From Paracoccus sp. S-4012 (GTDB taxonomy: Bacteria > Pseudomonadota > Alphaproteobacteria > Rhodobacterales > Rhodobacteraceae), in contig NZ_WKKA01000001.1 in NCBI RefSeq assembly GCF_009674885.1, forward strand, positions 1-64,000: a DNA stretch of 64,000 nucleotides, read 5' to 3'. Below the pieces are notes generated by a model. That model had not been told where the DNA came from. It did no database searches and saw only the letters and a list, made by a program, of their open reading frames with translations. Below, piece by piece: positions 7,886 to 17,831 of this stretch (within the stretch, counting starts at the first letter, position 1; each line of letters opens with the position of its first letter). Position numbers and translations under genes: made by a program.

Positions 7886-10590
7886 TGGAGCTGAAACGCT
7901 ATCAGCAGGCGACGCTGGACGCGCTTGACCGCTTCCTTACCCGCGTCCCGGCCTCTGGCCCCGCCGAGGCCTTCGTCCACGAGGTCGCGCATCAGGAACG
8001 CGCGGCGCGGCTGTCGGGCGAGCCTCTGCCAGCGCGCAAGCCCTATCAGCCGCTGACCGGGCTGCCCCAGGTTCCCTATGTCTGCCTGCGCCTGCCCACC
8101 GGCGGCGGCAAGACGCTGCTGGCGGCGGAGTCGGTGCGGCTGTGGTCGCAGGTCGCGGCGCGTCCGCAGCCGCTGGTGCTGTGGTCCGTGTCCTCAACCG
8201 CGATCAAGGACCAGACGCTGGATGCGCTGAGTGACCGCACCCACGCCTATCGCCGTCGTCTGGACGCGGCCTTCGGCGGGCGGGTGCGGGTGTTTGATAT
8301 CGAAGCCTTCGACATGCTGACGCCGGCGGATCTGGCGCAGAACGCCTGCGTGATCGTCTCGACCATCCAGGCGTTCCGGGTCGGCAACACCTCGGGCCGC
8401 CGCGTCTATGCCCATCACGAGGCGCTGGAGCCGTTCTTTTCCGCCCTGCCGACCGAAGGGATGGAGCGGGTGTCGCAGGATGAAGCGGCCGAAAGCCCGC
8501 TGCTGACCGAAGGCACGGTGAAGTTCAGCCTTGCCAACCTGCTCTATCACCATCGCCCGCTGATGCTGGTGGACGAGGCGCATAACGCCGTCACCGGCCT
8601 GTCGCGCGACGTGCAGGCCCGTGTGCGGCCTGCTGCGGTGATCGAGTTCACCGCGACGCCCAAGGACCGCAACAACATCCTGTTCAGCGTGACCGCGACG
8701 GCGCTGAAGGACGAGGAGATGATAAAGCTGCCGATCCGCCTGCGCCCGCATGGAGACTGGCGATCCGCCGTCGATGGCGCGCTGCGCACGCGGCGGATGC
8801 TGGAAGAAAACGCCAAACGTGACAAGGGCCACATCCGCCCGGTGGTGCTGTATCAGGCGCAGCCGAAGGGTCGAGAACCCACGGTCGAGCAGATCCGCGA
8901 CTATCTGGTCGGGCGGCTGGTCCCGCCCGGCTGGATCAAGATCGCCACCGGCGACCGGCGCGAGTTGGACGGCGTGAACCTGCGCGACCCATCCGAGCCC
9001 ACGCGCCATGTCATCACCGTGCAGGCGCTGCGCGAGGGATGGGACTGCCCCTCGGCCTATGTGCTCTGCGCGACGCAGAAGCTGCGCAGCGCCACGGCGG
9101 TCGAGCAGCTTCTGGGCCGCGTGCTGCGGATGCCCTATGCCGAGCGGCGCAAGGATCCGGCGCTGAATATGGCCTATGCGCATGTTTCGGAGCCCGAGTT
9201 CAACGAGACCGCGCAGGCGCTGACCGACAAGCTGATCGGCATGGGCTTCACCGACGAAGAGGTGAAGGGTTCAGTCCAGCCCGACGGCTTGGCGGCGGAG
9301 CAGGGGATGCTGTTCGACCCGACTCCGGTCCGCCCGCAACCGGTGTGGCAGGTGCCGCTGGCGGACAGCGACGAAGTTCGTGCGGTCCTGACGGAGATGG
9401 CCGAGGCAGGCGTGGAATGGACCCCTGCGACCGATGGCAGCCTGACCGCAGGGATCAAGGGCGAGGTCGTCGAGGCAGTGGCCGAACGGCTGATTACCAT
9501 GTCTCCGGAAACAAACCGCCCCACGCTGCGCGCCGCGCTGGAAAAGCACCGCGAGAAGGTCGAGCAGCGCCGCTCGCCCGCCGAAAAGGGCGCGGTGATC
9601 GAGGTGCCGCTGCTGTTCGCGTTGGTCGATGGCGAGTTGATCCCCGCTGACACCGATAGCCTGATGGAACTGTCGGACTGGTCGCTGAGCGAGGCCTCGG
9701 CTTGTCTGGACGAGGCCGACTTGAAGTTCCGGCGCAGCGACGAGGTGATGGAGATCGACCTCGACGGTGAGAAGCTGGTTTATTCCCGCACGACCGTGAC
9801 GCAGCCCGCGTTACAGGGGCTGGGCAAGGTCGATGACGACAGCCTGGCGGGGACGCTGGTGCAATGGCTGGAACGCGCCTGCCGGGCTCCGGATCTGCCG
9901 CAGGACCACTTGCGCGCCTGGATCAGCGCCGCCGTGGCGCATCTGCGCAGCCGCCGCGGCATCCCGGTCCAGACGCTGGCGGACTGGCAGGACGCGCTGT
10001 CCGCCAAGCTGCGCCAGCGCATCGCCGGACAACGCGACGCCGCGCGCCACGCGATCCGCCAGGCAGCGCTGTTCGATGAAGGCGCGGCGCCGACGATATC
10101 GCCGCACGGCACGATCCGCTTCGACGCATCGACCTACGCCGATGTCGCCTTGACGCCGTTGAACCGGCTCCGCTTCCAGAAGCACCTGCTGGGCAACGAT
10201 GCAGTCCCGGCCTTCGATGGCGACGAGACCGGCGAGGAGTTCGCCTGCGCCCAGGCGCTCGACGCGCTGGAGCAGGTCGAGGTCTGGCTGCGCAACATCC
10301 CCCGCCACCGTGACAGCTTCTCGCTGCCGCTGCTGAAAGATAACTTTTACCCCGACTTCGTGGCGAAGCTGACCGACGGGCGGCTGTTCATTGTCGAATA
10401 CAAGGGCGCAGACCGGGCGACCAACGAGGACACCCGCAACAAGACCCAAATCGGCACCTGCTGGGCGCGGGCGTCAGGACATGTCTATGCCACGATAGAG
10501 AAGGCGAAGCACGGTCTGGGCATGGCCGAGCAGATGCGGACTGCGCTCAAGCTGGACTCCAGGGAAACCATACTGAGCGGCGAGGGCTGA
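7885..10590 (+). CDS. res: Type III restriction enzyme, Res subunit
   Basis: ATP-dependent restriction subunit of a type III system; with Mod it translocates or slides on DNA and cuts unmodified phage DNA. About 901 residues, starting at ATG 7885 (GTG 7882 also possible). Seen: Walker A LPTGGGKTLLA at about 70-80, DEAH-type motif LVDEAHN near 228, helicase motif VLRMPYAERR in the second RecA domain, and a C-terminal nuclease motif (PDF...IVEYKG, about 822-840) of PD-(D/E)XK form. The gene looks intact although the Mod partner has two stops. Res normally needs Mod for target recognition, so it is probably silent and harmless unless Mod is made. Confidence 0.92.
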   Translation: MELKRYQQATLDALDRFLTRVPASGPAEAFVHEVAHQERAARLSGEPLPARKPYQPLTGLPQVPYVCLRLPTGGGKTLLAAESVRLWSQVAARPQPLVLWSVSSTAIKDQTLDALSDRTHAYRRRLDAAFGGRVRVFDIEAFDMLTPADLAQNACVIVSTIQAFRVGNTSGRRVYAHHEALEPFFSALPTEGMERVSQDEAAESPLLTEGTVKFSLANLLYHHRPLMLVDEAHNAVTGLSRDVQARVRPAAVIEFTATPKDRNNILFSVTATALKDEEMIKLPIRLRPHGDWRSAVDGALRTRRMLEENAKRDKGHIRPVVLYQAQPKGREPTVEQIRDYLVGRLVPPGWIKIATGDRRELDGVNLRDPSEPTRHVITVQALREGWDCPSAYVLCATQKLRSATAVEQLLGRVLRMPYAERRKDPALNMAYAHVSEPEFNETAQALTDKLIGMGFTDEEVKGSVQPDGLAAEQGMLFDPTPVRPQPVWQVPLADSDEVRAVLTEMAEAGVEWTPATDGSLTAGIKGEVVEAVAERLITMSPETNRPTLRAALEKHREKVEQRRSPAEKGAVIEVPLLFALVDGELIPADTDSLMELSDWSLSEASACLDEADLKFRRSDEVMEIDLDGEKLVYSRTTVTQPALQGLGKVDDDSLAGTLVQWLERACRAPDLPQDHLRAWISAAVAHLRSRRGIPVQTLADWQDALSAKLRQRIAGQRDAARHAIRQAALFDEGAAPTISPHGTIRFDASTYADVALTPLNRLRFQKHLLGNDAVPAFDGDETGEEFACAQALDALEQVEVWLRNIPRHRDSFSLPLLKDNFYPDFVAKLTDGRLFIVEYKGADRATNEDTRNKTQIGTCWARASGHVYATIEKAKHGLGMAEQMRTALKLDSRETILSGEG

Positions 10591-11047
10591 ACCCTGTGCT
10601 GCGATGATGTCTGTATGCAACACTTGGCAACCTGTCGCCGTTCGGCGAACTTTTGCGGCCGATAGTGCGGCACGACTATCTACTCGGGGCCAGGCGCTTT
10701 TCTGCTCACCTTGGGGAGAGGGCCTCCCTGTGGCCGCCTGCTTCGGGCGGAAAGCGGACGGTTGCAGGCGTCGAGGACCACACATGGCACAATGCGGGAA
10801 GCGGTCGTTCCGATGCCGCTCTACTGTGGGAGGACCTAGCCGCGCGTCACGACGAGCCCCAAGCGGACGTTCGAACAACAGCAGCCATTTTAGCGTTTAG
10901 AGTAGCGGACTGCAGTCGTGACCGGGACTGCTGCGTGTGCCAGTGCCAGCCCATCCTTGATCTGACCTCGCGTTCTCCTCGCAACAGCGGAGCAGGAACT
11001 GTTAGGGAGAGCTCGCTCGCGTCAAGCAGTATTCGGGGGGGTTCATT
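10591..11047. other. Intergenic region between res and the ClpP-like gene
   Basis: 457 bases without a supportable gene. Short open frames occur on both strands but carry no motifs or good ribosome sites. GC content is slightly lower than in res. It probably holds the promoter of the gene starting at 11048; no distinctive repeat or hairpin was seen. Confidence 0.35.
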
Positions 11048-12208
11048 GTGGGGCTGTCGTCCATCTCTCATCTGATTGCCGGGGCAGCAGCCCTGGGCTT
11101 GCCAGCCCTGCCTTCCTCTGCGGCTGATTTTCAGTTCTTCCCGGGCAATGTCGAGATACCGGCGGTGATCCACATCAAGGGTGAAGTCGTCCCGGGCGAC
11201 TCTGAGAAGTTCTACGATCTCGTCGAGCACGAGGACCGCGCGATCGTCACTCTAGACTCACCCGGCGGCATGGTTCAGGACGGACTATCCATCGCTTCCG
11301 AGATTGCTATGCGTGGCTACACTACCACGGTGGCAGGGGGCGACGAATGCTACTCGGTCTGCGCCGTGATGTGGGTGAGCGGTAAGAACCGCGTCATGGA
11401 CAGGACCTCGTCCATCGGTGTGCATGCAGCGTGGCGGGATATTGCGATGGATGACGGCACGTCCTTGGCGACGGAGTCTGGCGTCGCCAATGCGGACATC
11501 GGTTCCTTTCTCACCCATGTCGGGCTCAGCCGGGAAGCGATCCTCTATTTCACGGCGGCCGGCCCCGACGAGTTGCTCCCGATCACTCCCGAGATTGCTC
11601 AGCGGCTCGACATCGACACGATGGTCTTTGACGGGGATGACATTCATAGACCCGAAGACCGGCCCACGCCGCGGCGCATCATGCGACAGGTCACCGAATA
11701 TCTTGGCATTGGGGCCCAGTGCTCCGAGATATTCGGTGTCGATTCCGAGTGGCTGAACGAGCAGGGCGGAAACAGGCTGACGCTGGGCCATGACCTGTTC
11801 GGCCCCGAGATCTTCGTCGATCTTGTCGTCGAGTTCACGGCAGTGCAGAAAAACAGGATCTCCACCGTGGGGCTGAGACCCTGGTGCACGGAGGCCGAGC
11901 GCAACCTCCGGCTCGACAACCTGCCAACAGGGGTGACTGGGCCAGGGTTCGACTGCTCGAAAGCAACGACGCCTACTGAGCGCGCGATCTGCGACACTCC
12001 TGACCTGTGGACGACAGATCGAACCATGGGCACGCTCTTCGGTATTTTCCAGGAGAAGGCCTCTCCAGAGGAGAAGCGCATTCTCAGTGAGAGGCAGCGA
12101 GGCTGGATTGGTCGCCGGGACGGTTGCGGTGCAGATGCCGCGTGCATCTCCGACCGCTACAAGGCGTGGTTCCTCGATATCACGAGCCTTACCGCCGACC
12201 TGAACTGA
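11048..12208 (+). CDS. Secreted ClpP-like serine protease fused to LprI-like domain
   Basis: A 386-residue predicted periplasmic protein starting at GTG 11048 after a purine-rich GGGGGG run. Residues 1-25 form a signal peptide (ISHLIAGAAALGLPAL, cut near SSAA). Residues 30-200 resemble the ClpP/SppA-like crotonase-fold proteases: VTLDSPGGMVQDGLSIA is the oxyanion region, and DECYSVCAVMWVSG occupies the usual nucleophile segment with Ser between cysteines; SIGVHAAW supplies a histidine. The last 85 residues (FDCSKATTPTERAICDTPDL ... RDGCGADAACISDRY) match the lysozyme-inhibitor LprI type with paired cysteines. Activity is inferred from fold. The role is unknown; cell-wall or envelope stress is possible. 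Confidence 0.7.
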   Translation: MGLSSISHLIAGAAALGLPALPSSAADFQFFPGNVEIPAVIHIKGEVVPGDSEKFYDLVEHEDRAIVTLDSPGGMVQDGLSIASEIAMRGYTTTVAGGDECYSVCAVMWVSGKNRVMDRTSSIGVHAAWRDIAMDDGTSLATESGVANADIGSFLTHVGLSREAILYFTAAGPDELLPITPEIAQRLDIDTMVFDGDDIHRPEDRPTPRRIMRQVTEYLGIGAQCSEIFGVDSEWLNEQGGNRLTLGHDLFGPEIFVDLVVEFTAVQKNRISTVGLRPWCTEAERNLRLDNLPTGVTGPGFDCSKATTPTERAICDTPDLWTTDRTMGTLFGIFQEKASPEEKRILSERQRGWIGRRDGCGADAACISDRYKAWFLDITSLTADLN

Positions 12209-12665
12209 GGCCCTCCCGCCGGGGCGGCCCATGTCATCCCTGCCGCTACCCGCCGAGCGGGATCGATCTCCCCGCTGCTGGAAACAGCCGAGGGTAGTAA
12301 TTTTCCAAAATCTAGAACCCGCACGCGTCGACGTGCTCGTTAGAAGCACGCGCACGCCATCCTGGAGGTCGATTTCCGACCTGAAGCCGAAGAGCTCACC
12401 GCCGCACTGCTCGATCTAGAAGATGCCTTGAGTGCGTGGCGCCTCGGTCCGCTTTCCCAACGCTGCGGCAACGACCGCGCACACCACTTCGATCCACCCG
12501 ATCCTGAACGCAAACATGCGGCGTCCCGAGCGGCGACCGCGGAGAGAACCCAAGAGCCCGGCACGCAGGACGAACGCGGAAGATCAGCGCTTGACCAAGG
12601 CGATTAGAGAACCTCATGGGACAGCATCTTGCGCGCTGCGGCCGAACCGTATTTTCTCGTGACAA
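12209..12665. other. Intergenic region before the helicase fusion gene
   Basis: 457 bases with no supported gene. Open frames are short and motif-free. Local AT-rich patches (around 12295-12315 and 12655-12675) could be promoter elements for the gene starting at 12666, but no clear -35/-10 pair can be assigned. Confidence 0.3.
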
Positions 12666-15600
12666 ATGAGTGGACAAGTTAATCGAATCGACGTCGGAAG
12701 CCGCCATCGTTCCCTTCTTGATCGGTGTCTCTCGATCGATCTGGAGGTCAACCCCCGGACCGCCGAGACGTTTTCTTTTGCGGCTGTCAGACACGGCGCA
12801 GCCGCTGCGCTCCGTTGCCGGGACGGGCACCTTCACGACGGCTTGAACCGGCTCGAAGCGGCGCTCGATGGTGTCGAGCACCCGATCGGGCACAACTTCC
12901 TGCGCCATGATTTCGCTCACCTCGTCGCAAACCGGCCACGTCTGTCGCGTATCATGCAGGCGCCGATCGACACGCTATGGCTGAACCCGCTCGCGTTTCC
13001 GCGGAACCCATACCACCATCTCGTGAAGCACTACCACGACGCGCGGCTCCATGCGGGGCACGTGAATGATCCCGAGCTCGATGCGAAACTGGTGTTCCAG
13101 GTGCTCACCAACCAGCTGGAGGCATTTGAGGAACTCGTCTCTGAGTCGCCGGACGCGGCGGCAGCCTATCACTGGCTGACCACCCGAAGCGACCTCTCGG
13201 CCGGGTTCGACGCGGTGTTTCGCCACGTGCGCGGAGCCGGGGCCCCGATGCAGGCCGATGCCTTCGGCGCCATCCGGCGGCTCGTCCAGGAAAAGGTCTG
13301 CAGGACGCAGCTCGAGCGCACGCTGGAGCGGCTTTCGGACCCTACGATCGGCTGGCCCATGGCCTACGCGTTGTCGTGGATTCGCGTCGCCGGCGGGGAG
13401 TCCGTCATGCCACCTTGGGTTCGGGCGCAGTTCAAAGAGGCATCGCTGATCGTCGGGCATTTGCGGGACACCTCCTGCGACGATCCCTCATGCGGATGGT
13501 GCGCGGAGGTGAACGATCCGGTGAAGGCGCTTCAGCGCTGGTTCGGCTTCGACGCCTTCCGGCCACTGCCGGTCGACGAGGTGGGGCGCTCCCTTCAGGA
13601 GCGGATCGTCGACGAGGCGATGCACGGGCAGAGCGTGTTGGGCATCCTTCCCACAGGAACCGGCAAGTCCGTTTGTTATCAGATCCCGGCACTGTCGAAG
13701 TTCGACAAGACAGGCGCTCTGTCGGTGGTCATTTCACCCCTCGTCGCCCTGATGGCGGACCAGGTCCTGGGAATGGAGCGGGCCGGGATCGCGTCGGCGG
13801 TGACGATCAATGGCATGATGTCGATGCCGGAACGCCAAGACGCGCTCGAGAAGGTGCGCATGGGCGATGCCTCGATGCTGATCATCTCTCCGGAGCAGCT
13901 TCGCAGCACATCGATCAGGACGACCCTGAAGCAGAGAGAGGTCGGTCTCTGGATACTGGACGAGGCGCACTGCGTCTCTAAGTGGGGTCACGACTTCAGG
14001 CCCGACTACCGATATGTCTCGCGCTTCATCAAGGAGTCTTCAGACGACGAGCCGCCGCCGCTCATCTGTCTGACGGCCACGGCGAAGCCCGAGGTAGTGC
14101 GTGACATCCGCGAGCACTTCGAGAGCCGCGTCGGGACTAAGTTGATGCTGCTGGATGGAGGCGCGTCCCGGAGCAACCTCGTGTTCGAGGTGCGCCCCAC
14201 CCGCAAGGAAACGAAGCTGTCGGATGTCTTCGACGTGGTCACGGAGTTGCTCCCGCGAGAAGGTCGTTCCGGCGCTGTGGTTTATTGCGCGTCCAGAAGC
14301 ACAACCGAGCGCGTGGCCGAGTTCCTGAAGCAGCAGGATCTGTCCGCAGAGCACTTCCACGCCGGGTTGAGTGCAGATGACAAGAAGATCGTTCAGGAGA
14401 GATTCCGGACAGGCGAGTTGCGGGTCATCGCGGCTACGAACGCCTTTGGCATGGGGATCGACAAACCCGATATCCGCCTCGTCGTGCATTGCGATATCCC
14501 CGGCTCGCTCGAGAATTATCTGCAGGAAGCCGGTCGCGCCGGGCGCGACCGGGCTGACGCGAACTGCGTGCTCCTTTATGCCGTTGACGACGTGGAGCGG
14601 CAGTTTCAGCTATCGGCGCGGTCACGTCTGGCCCGGCACGAGATCGGCGCGATCCTCAAGGCGATCCGCCGGATTGACGAACGCACTCGGAAGTCCGGCA
14701 AGGTCGTCGCCACATCCGGAGAGATCGTCCGTGAGGAGAGAGATCAGGACTTCCAGCGCGACAGCGCCACTGACGACACGCGGGTGAAGACGGCCGTTTC
14801 CTGGCTCGAAGAAGCAACCCTGTTGACGCGTGAGGAGAACCGCGTTCAGGTTTTTCCCTCGTCTCTGACGATCCGCATGATCGAGGAGGCAGAGGCTCGG
14901 TTGAAGGCAGCGCAGATCACCGGCTCACGGCGCATGGCCCTCCTGGCCATCGTCCGGCAGCTGATGAATGCTCCCCCCGATCAGGGCATCTCCACTGACG
15001 AGCTTTGTAGCGCCAGCGGCCTTGCGCCCGGTCATCTGACCAAGGCGATGGCGGATCTCGAGATCCTGGGAATCGCGCGCAATGACCTGGCCATCACGGT
15101 CTTCGTTCATGTCGGCGTCGAGGGCAGCTCCGCCGCTCGGCTCTCAAGGGCGTCCGAGTTGGAGAGGGCCCTTATCGCGGCCATGCGCGAAGCAGCCCCG
15201 GACGCCGATCCCGGCGCGGCCGTCCCGCTGCACCTTTCGGAGACCTGCCAGCTCCTGCGCGACCGCGGTCATCTCGAGGCACGCCCGGACGTGGTTGAGA
15301 AACTGCTGCGCGGTATGGGCCGGGATGGCCGCGATCAGGAAGGGGGACGCGGCAACATTTTTCTGCGCAAGGCGTCGCGCAACACGCTCGGAGTCACTCT
15401 CCAGCGATCCTGGCGGATCGTCGAGCAGACCGCAGAAGTCCGCTGGAAAGCGGCCGCGCGGCTGCTCGACCATCTCGGCGGCAAGGTCGTCAGAGGGACG
15501 CGGGGCAAGGACATCCAGGTCGAGACCACCATCGGAGGCCTGTTGAGCGCGTTGGCCCAAGACCTCGAGATCAAGGGGAGTGGTGTCCGCGACATGACCA

Positions 15601-17831
15601 AGCTGATGGAACGCTCGCTCCTGTGGTTGCACGAACAGGATGTTGCGACGCTCGGCAAGGGGCTGACGGTATTCCGGCCCGCCATGACCGTCCACCTCAA
15701 CCCTGGAGGCGGACACTTCACGCAGAACCATTTTCTACCGCTCGAGGAACACTACATCGAGCAGACCCTCCAGACCCATGTCATGGCGGCCTATGCCGAG
15801 CGTGGGCTGGTTGCCATCGACGAGGCAACGCGCCTGTCTGAGGACTACTTCGTGCTGGAGAAGGATAGCTTCCTGCGGCGATGGATGCCGGGAAAGGGGC
15901 AGGAAATCCGGCGACAAACGACGAGCACGTCCTGGAGCGCGATTGTCGACGCACTCGCCAACCCGGTGCAGCAACAGATTGTCAGGGATACGCGCGAGCA
16001 GACGAACGTGCTGGTGCTTGCTGGCCCCGGATCGGGCAAAACTCGGGTGCTCGTCCATCGCATCGCATTCCTGCTGCGCATCAGGCGAGAGGATGCGCGC
16101 GGCATTCTGGTTCTGACCTACAATCGCCATGCCGCCACCGAGGTTCGGGCGCGCCTGCGCCACCTTGTGGGAGAGGATGCCAACGGGGTCACCGTCTCGA
16201 CCTGCCATGCATTGGCCATGCGCCTCGTCGGGGCCAGCTTCGCCGGCCAGAAATCCGACGCACATGATTTCGACGGCATCGTCATGGATGCGGTCCGCCA
16301 GCTGAACGGGGAGGGCCTGAGCCGGGCTGAAGCCGAGGCGCAGCGGGACGCACTGATCCAAGGCTATCGCTGGATCCTCGTCGATGAATACCAGGACATC
16401 GGGCCTGAGGAATATGCGCTGATCTCTGCAGTCGCCGGACGGTCACTCGAAGACCCGGATCTCCGGCTTAGCCTGTTCGCAGTCGGCGATGACGACCAGA
16501 ACATCTATGCCTTCGCGGGCGCCTCAATCGACTATATCCGCAAGTTCGAGGCCGACTACCGGGCCCGTCCCGAATTTCTGACCGAGAACTATCGCTCCAC
16601 GCGGAGCATCATCGAGGCGGCGAACAGCGTCATCAAGCCTGCGCGGGACCGTATGAAGGCGGATCAAGACATCACCGTCAACTGCGACAGGACGTTGGAG
16701 GCCGCGGGCGGCGACATGGCCCGTCATGATCCGGTCGCACAGGGACGTGTTCAGCTTTTGGACTGCCCGGCCGGTGAGGTTGCACACGCCATGGCAGCCT
16801 TAGACGAGTTGGTCCGGCTGTCTCAACTGGACCCGAATTTCCGCTGGAACCGAACAGCGATCATCGCGCGCGAATGGAGGAGGTTGAACCCGGTCCGCGC
16901 CTATGCCGAAAGCCTGGGGATCACAGTCGAGCTGGCGAACGAGGACCTTCCCAGCATCTGGCGGTTGCGGGAAATGCAGACGCTCGTCGCCGCCCTGCGA
17001 AGCGATCCCGGCCGGCTGCTGTCGATCGCGGATATGGTCGATCTATTGAACACGCAGGTGCCGAACCGATGGGTCGACCTCATCGCCGAAGGTATCGCGG
17101 CATTGGCCCGGGAGTTGGGAGCGAGTTTCATGCCAGCTCTCGATGTCGTCGAGTGGCTGGCAGAGTGGTCGCGGGACACCCGGGGTGAACAGCGAGCGTT
17201 GCTGTTGCTGACAGCGCATCGCGCCAAGGGACTGGAGTTCGACCACGTCGTAATCCTAGATGGTGGCTGGGAAGCCATTTCTCGAGGGGAAGACGGAGAT
17301 GCTCCTCGGCGGCTCTTCTACGTGGCCGTCACGCGCGCGAGGAAGTCACTCGCGGTAACCAGCACCGGAGCGCACCGGTTCCTGGCAACGGACGAAAGCG
17401 GTGTTATCAGGCGCAAGATCAGCATTGACGAGCCGATTTTCATGGGAGACAGGCGGCACTATGAGTTGCCGACCCTCAGCTCTGTCGATTTGTCGTTCTC
17501 CGGTCGCTTGGGGCCCAGCCATCCCGCGCATGTGGCGATCGCCTCTGCCAAGGTGGGAGATGCGCTCCGATTGGTTCGGGACAGCGATCGCTGGGGCCTG
17601 CGAGACCGCTTCGGTAGGCCGCTCGGTCGGATGTCCAGTTCTTGGAATTTCCCGGTCGGTATGACTCTGGTCAAGGGAAGCGTGGGAGCCGTCGTTCGTT
17701 GGCGAAGAGTGGATGGCGACGAGCGCTACAGGGACTGGATGAAGAGGGACGAGTGGGAGACCGTTCTCCCGGAGTTGGAGTTCGCCAGCGTGGGCGGGCA
17801 ATTATCGGCCCAGAGCGGACCTCCGATTTAA
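12666..17831 (+). CDS. DEDD-exonuclease-like + RecQ + UvrD-type helicase fusion
   Basis: A 1,721-residue DNA-processing protein. Residues 20-165 resemble a DEDDh exonuclease (SIDLEVN, GHNFLRHDFAHL, and H/D residues in HAGHVNDPELD). A cysteine cluster (CDDPSCGWC, about 275) follows. Residues 310-680 are a RecQ-type SF2 helicase: GTGKSVCYQIP near 331, DEAHCVSKWGHDFRPDY near 431, ATNAFGMGIDKPD and QEAGRAGRDR. Residues 1100-1580 are a UvrD/Rep-type SF1 helicase: AGPGSGKTRVL near 1119, DEYQDIG near 1239, GDDDQNIYAFAG near 1274, TAHRAKGLEFDHV near 1515, YVAVTRAR near 1551. All helicase motifs look intact. It stands alone beside other antiphage genes, so a defence role is plausible but inferred; recombination repair is the alternative. 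Confidence 0.88.
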   Translation: MSGQVNRIDVGSRHRSLLDRCLSIDLEVNPRTAETFSFAAVRHGAAAALRCRDGHLHDGLNRLEAALDGVEHPIGHNFLRHDFAHLVANRPRLSRIMQAPIDTLWLNPLAFPRNPYHHLVKHYHDARLHAGHVNDPELDAKLVFQVLTNQLEAFEELVSESPDAAAAYHWLTTRSDLSAGFDAVFRHVRGAGAPMQADAFGAIRRLVQEKVCRTQLERTLERLSDPTIGWPMAYALSWIRVAGGESVMPPWVRAQFKEASLIVGHLRDTSCDDPSCGWCAEVNDPVKALQRWFGFDAFRPLPVDEVGRSLQERIVDEAMHGQSVLGILPTGTGKSVCYQIPALSKFDKTGALSVVISPLVALMADQVLGMERAGIASAVTINGMMSMPERQDALEKVRMGDASMLIISPEQLRSTSIRTTLKQREVGLWILDEAHCVSKWGHDFRPDYRYVSRFIKESSDDEPPPLICLTATAKPEVVRDIREHFESRVGTKLMLLDGGASRSNLVFEVRPTRKETKLSDVFDVVTELLPREGRSGAVVYCASRSTTERVAEFLKQQDLSAEHFHAGLSADDKKIVQERFRTGELRVIAATNAFGMGIDKPDIRLVVHCDIPGSLENYLQEAGRAGRDRADANCVLLYAVDDVERQFQLSARSRLARHEIGAILKAIRRIDERTRKSGKVVATSGEIVREERDQDFQRDSATDDTRVKTAVSWLEEATLLTREENRVQVFPSSLTIRMIEEAEARLKAAQITGSRRMALLAIVRQLMNAPPDQGISTDELCSASGLAPGHLTKAMADLEILGIARNDLAITVFVHVGVEGSSAARLSRASELERALIAAMREAAPDADPGAAVPLHLSETCQLLRDRGHLEARPDVVEKLLRGMGRDGRDQEGGRGNIFLRKASRNTLGVTLQRSWRIVEQTAEVRWKAAARLLDHLGGKVVRGTRGKDIQVETTIGGLLSALAQDLEIKGSGVRDMTKLMERSLLWLHEQDVATLGKGLTVFRPAMTVHLNPGGGHFTQNHFLPLEEHYIEQTLQTHVMAAYAERGLVAIDEATRLSEDYFVLEKDSFLRRWMPGKGQEIRRQTTSTSWSAIVDALANPVQQQIVRDTREQTNVLVLAGPGSGKTRVLVHRIAFLLRIRREDARGILVLTYNRHAATEVRARLRHLVGEDANGVTVSTCHALAMRLVGASFAGQKSDAHDFDGIVMDAVRQLNGEGLSRAEAEAQRDALIQGYRWILVDEYQDIGPEEYALISAVAGRSLEDPDLRLSLFAVGDDDQNIYAFAGASIDYIRKFEADYRARPEFLTENYRSTRSIIEAANSVIKPARDRMKADQDITVNCDRTLEAAGGDMARHDPVAQGRVQLLDCPAGEVAHAMAALDELVRLSQLDPNFRWNRTAIIAREWRRLNPVRAYAESLGITVELANEDLPSIWRLREMQTLVAALRSDPGRLLSIADMVDLLNTQVPNRWVDLIAEGIAALARELGASFMPALDVVEWLAEWSRDTRGEQRALLLLTAHRAKGLEFDHVVILDGGWEAISRGEDGDAPRRLFYVAVTRARKSLAVTSTGAHRFLATDESGVIRRKISIDEPIFMGDRRHYELPTLSSVDLSFSGRLGPSHPAHVAIASAKVGDALRLVRDSDRWGLRDRFGRPLGRMSSSWNFPVGMTLVKGSVGAVVRWRRVDGDERYRDWMKRDEWETVLPELEFASVGGQLSAQSGPPI

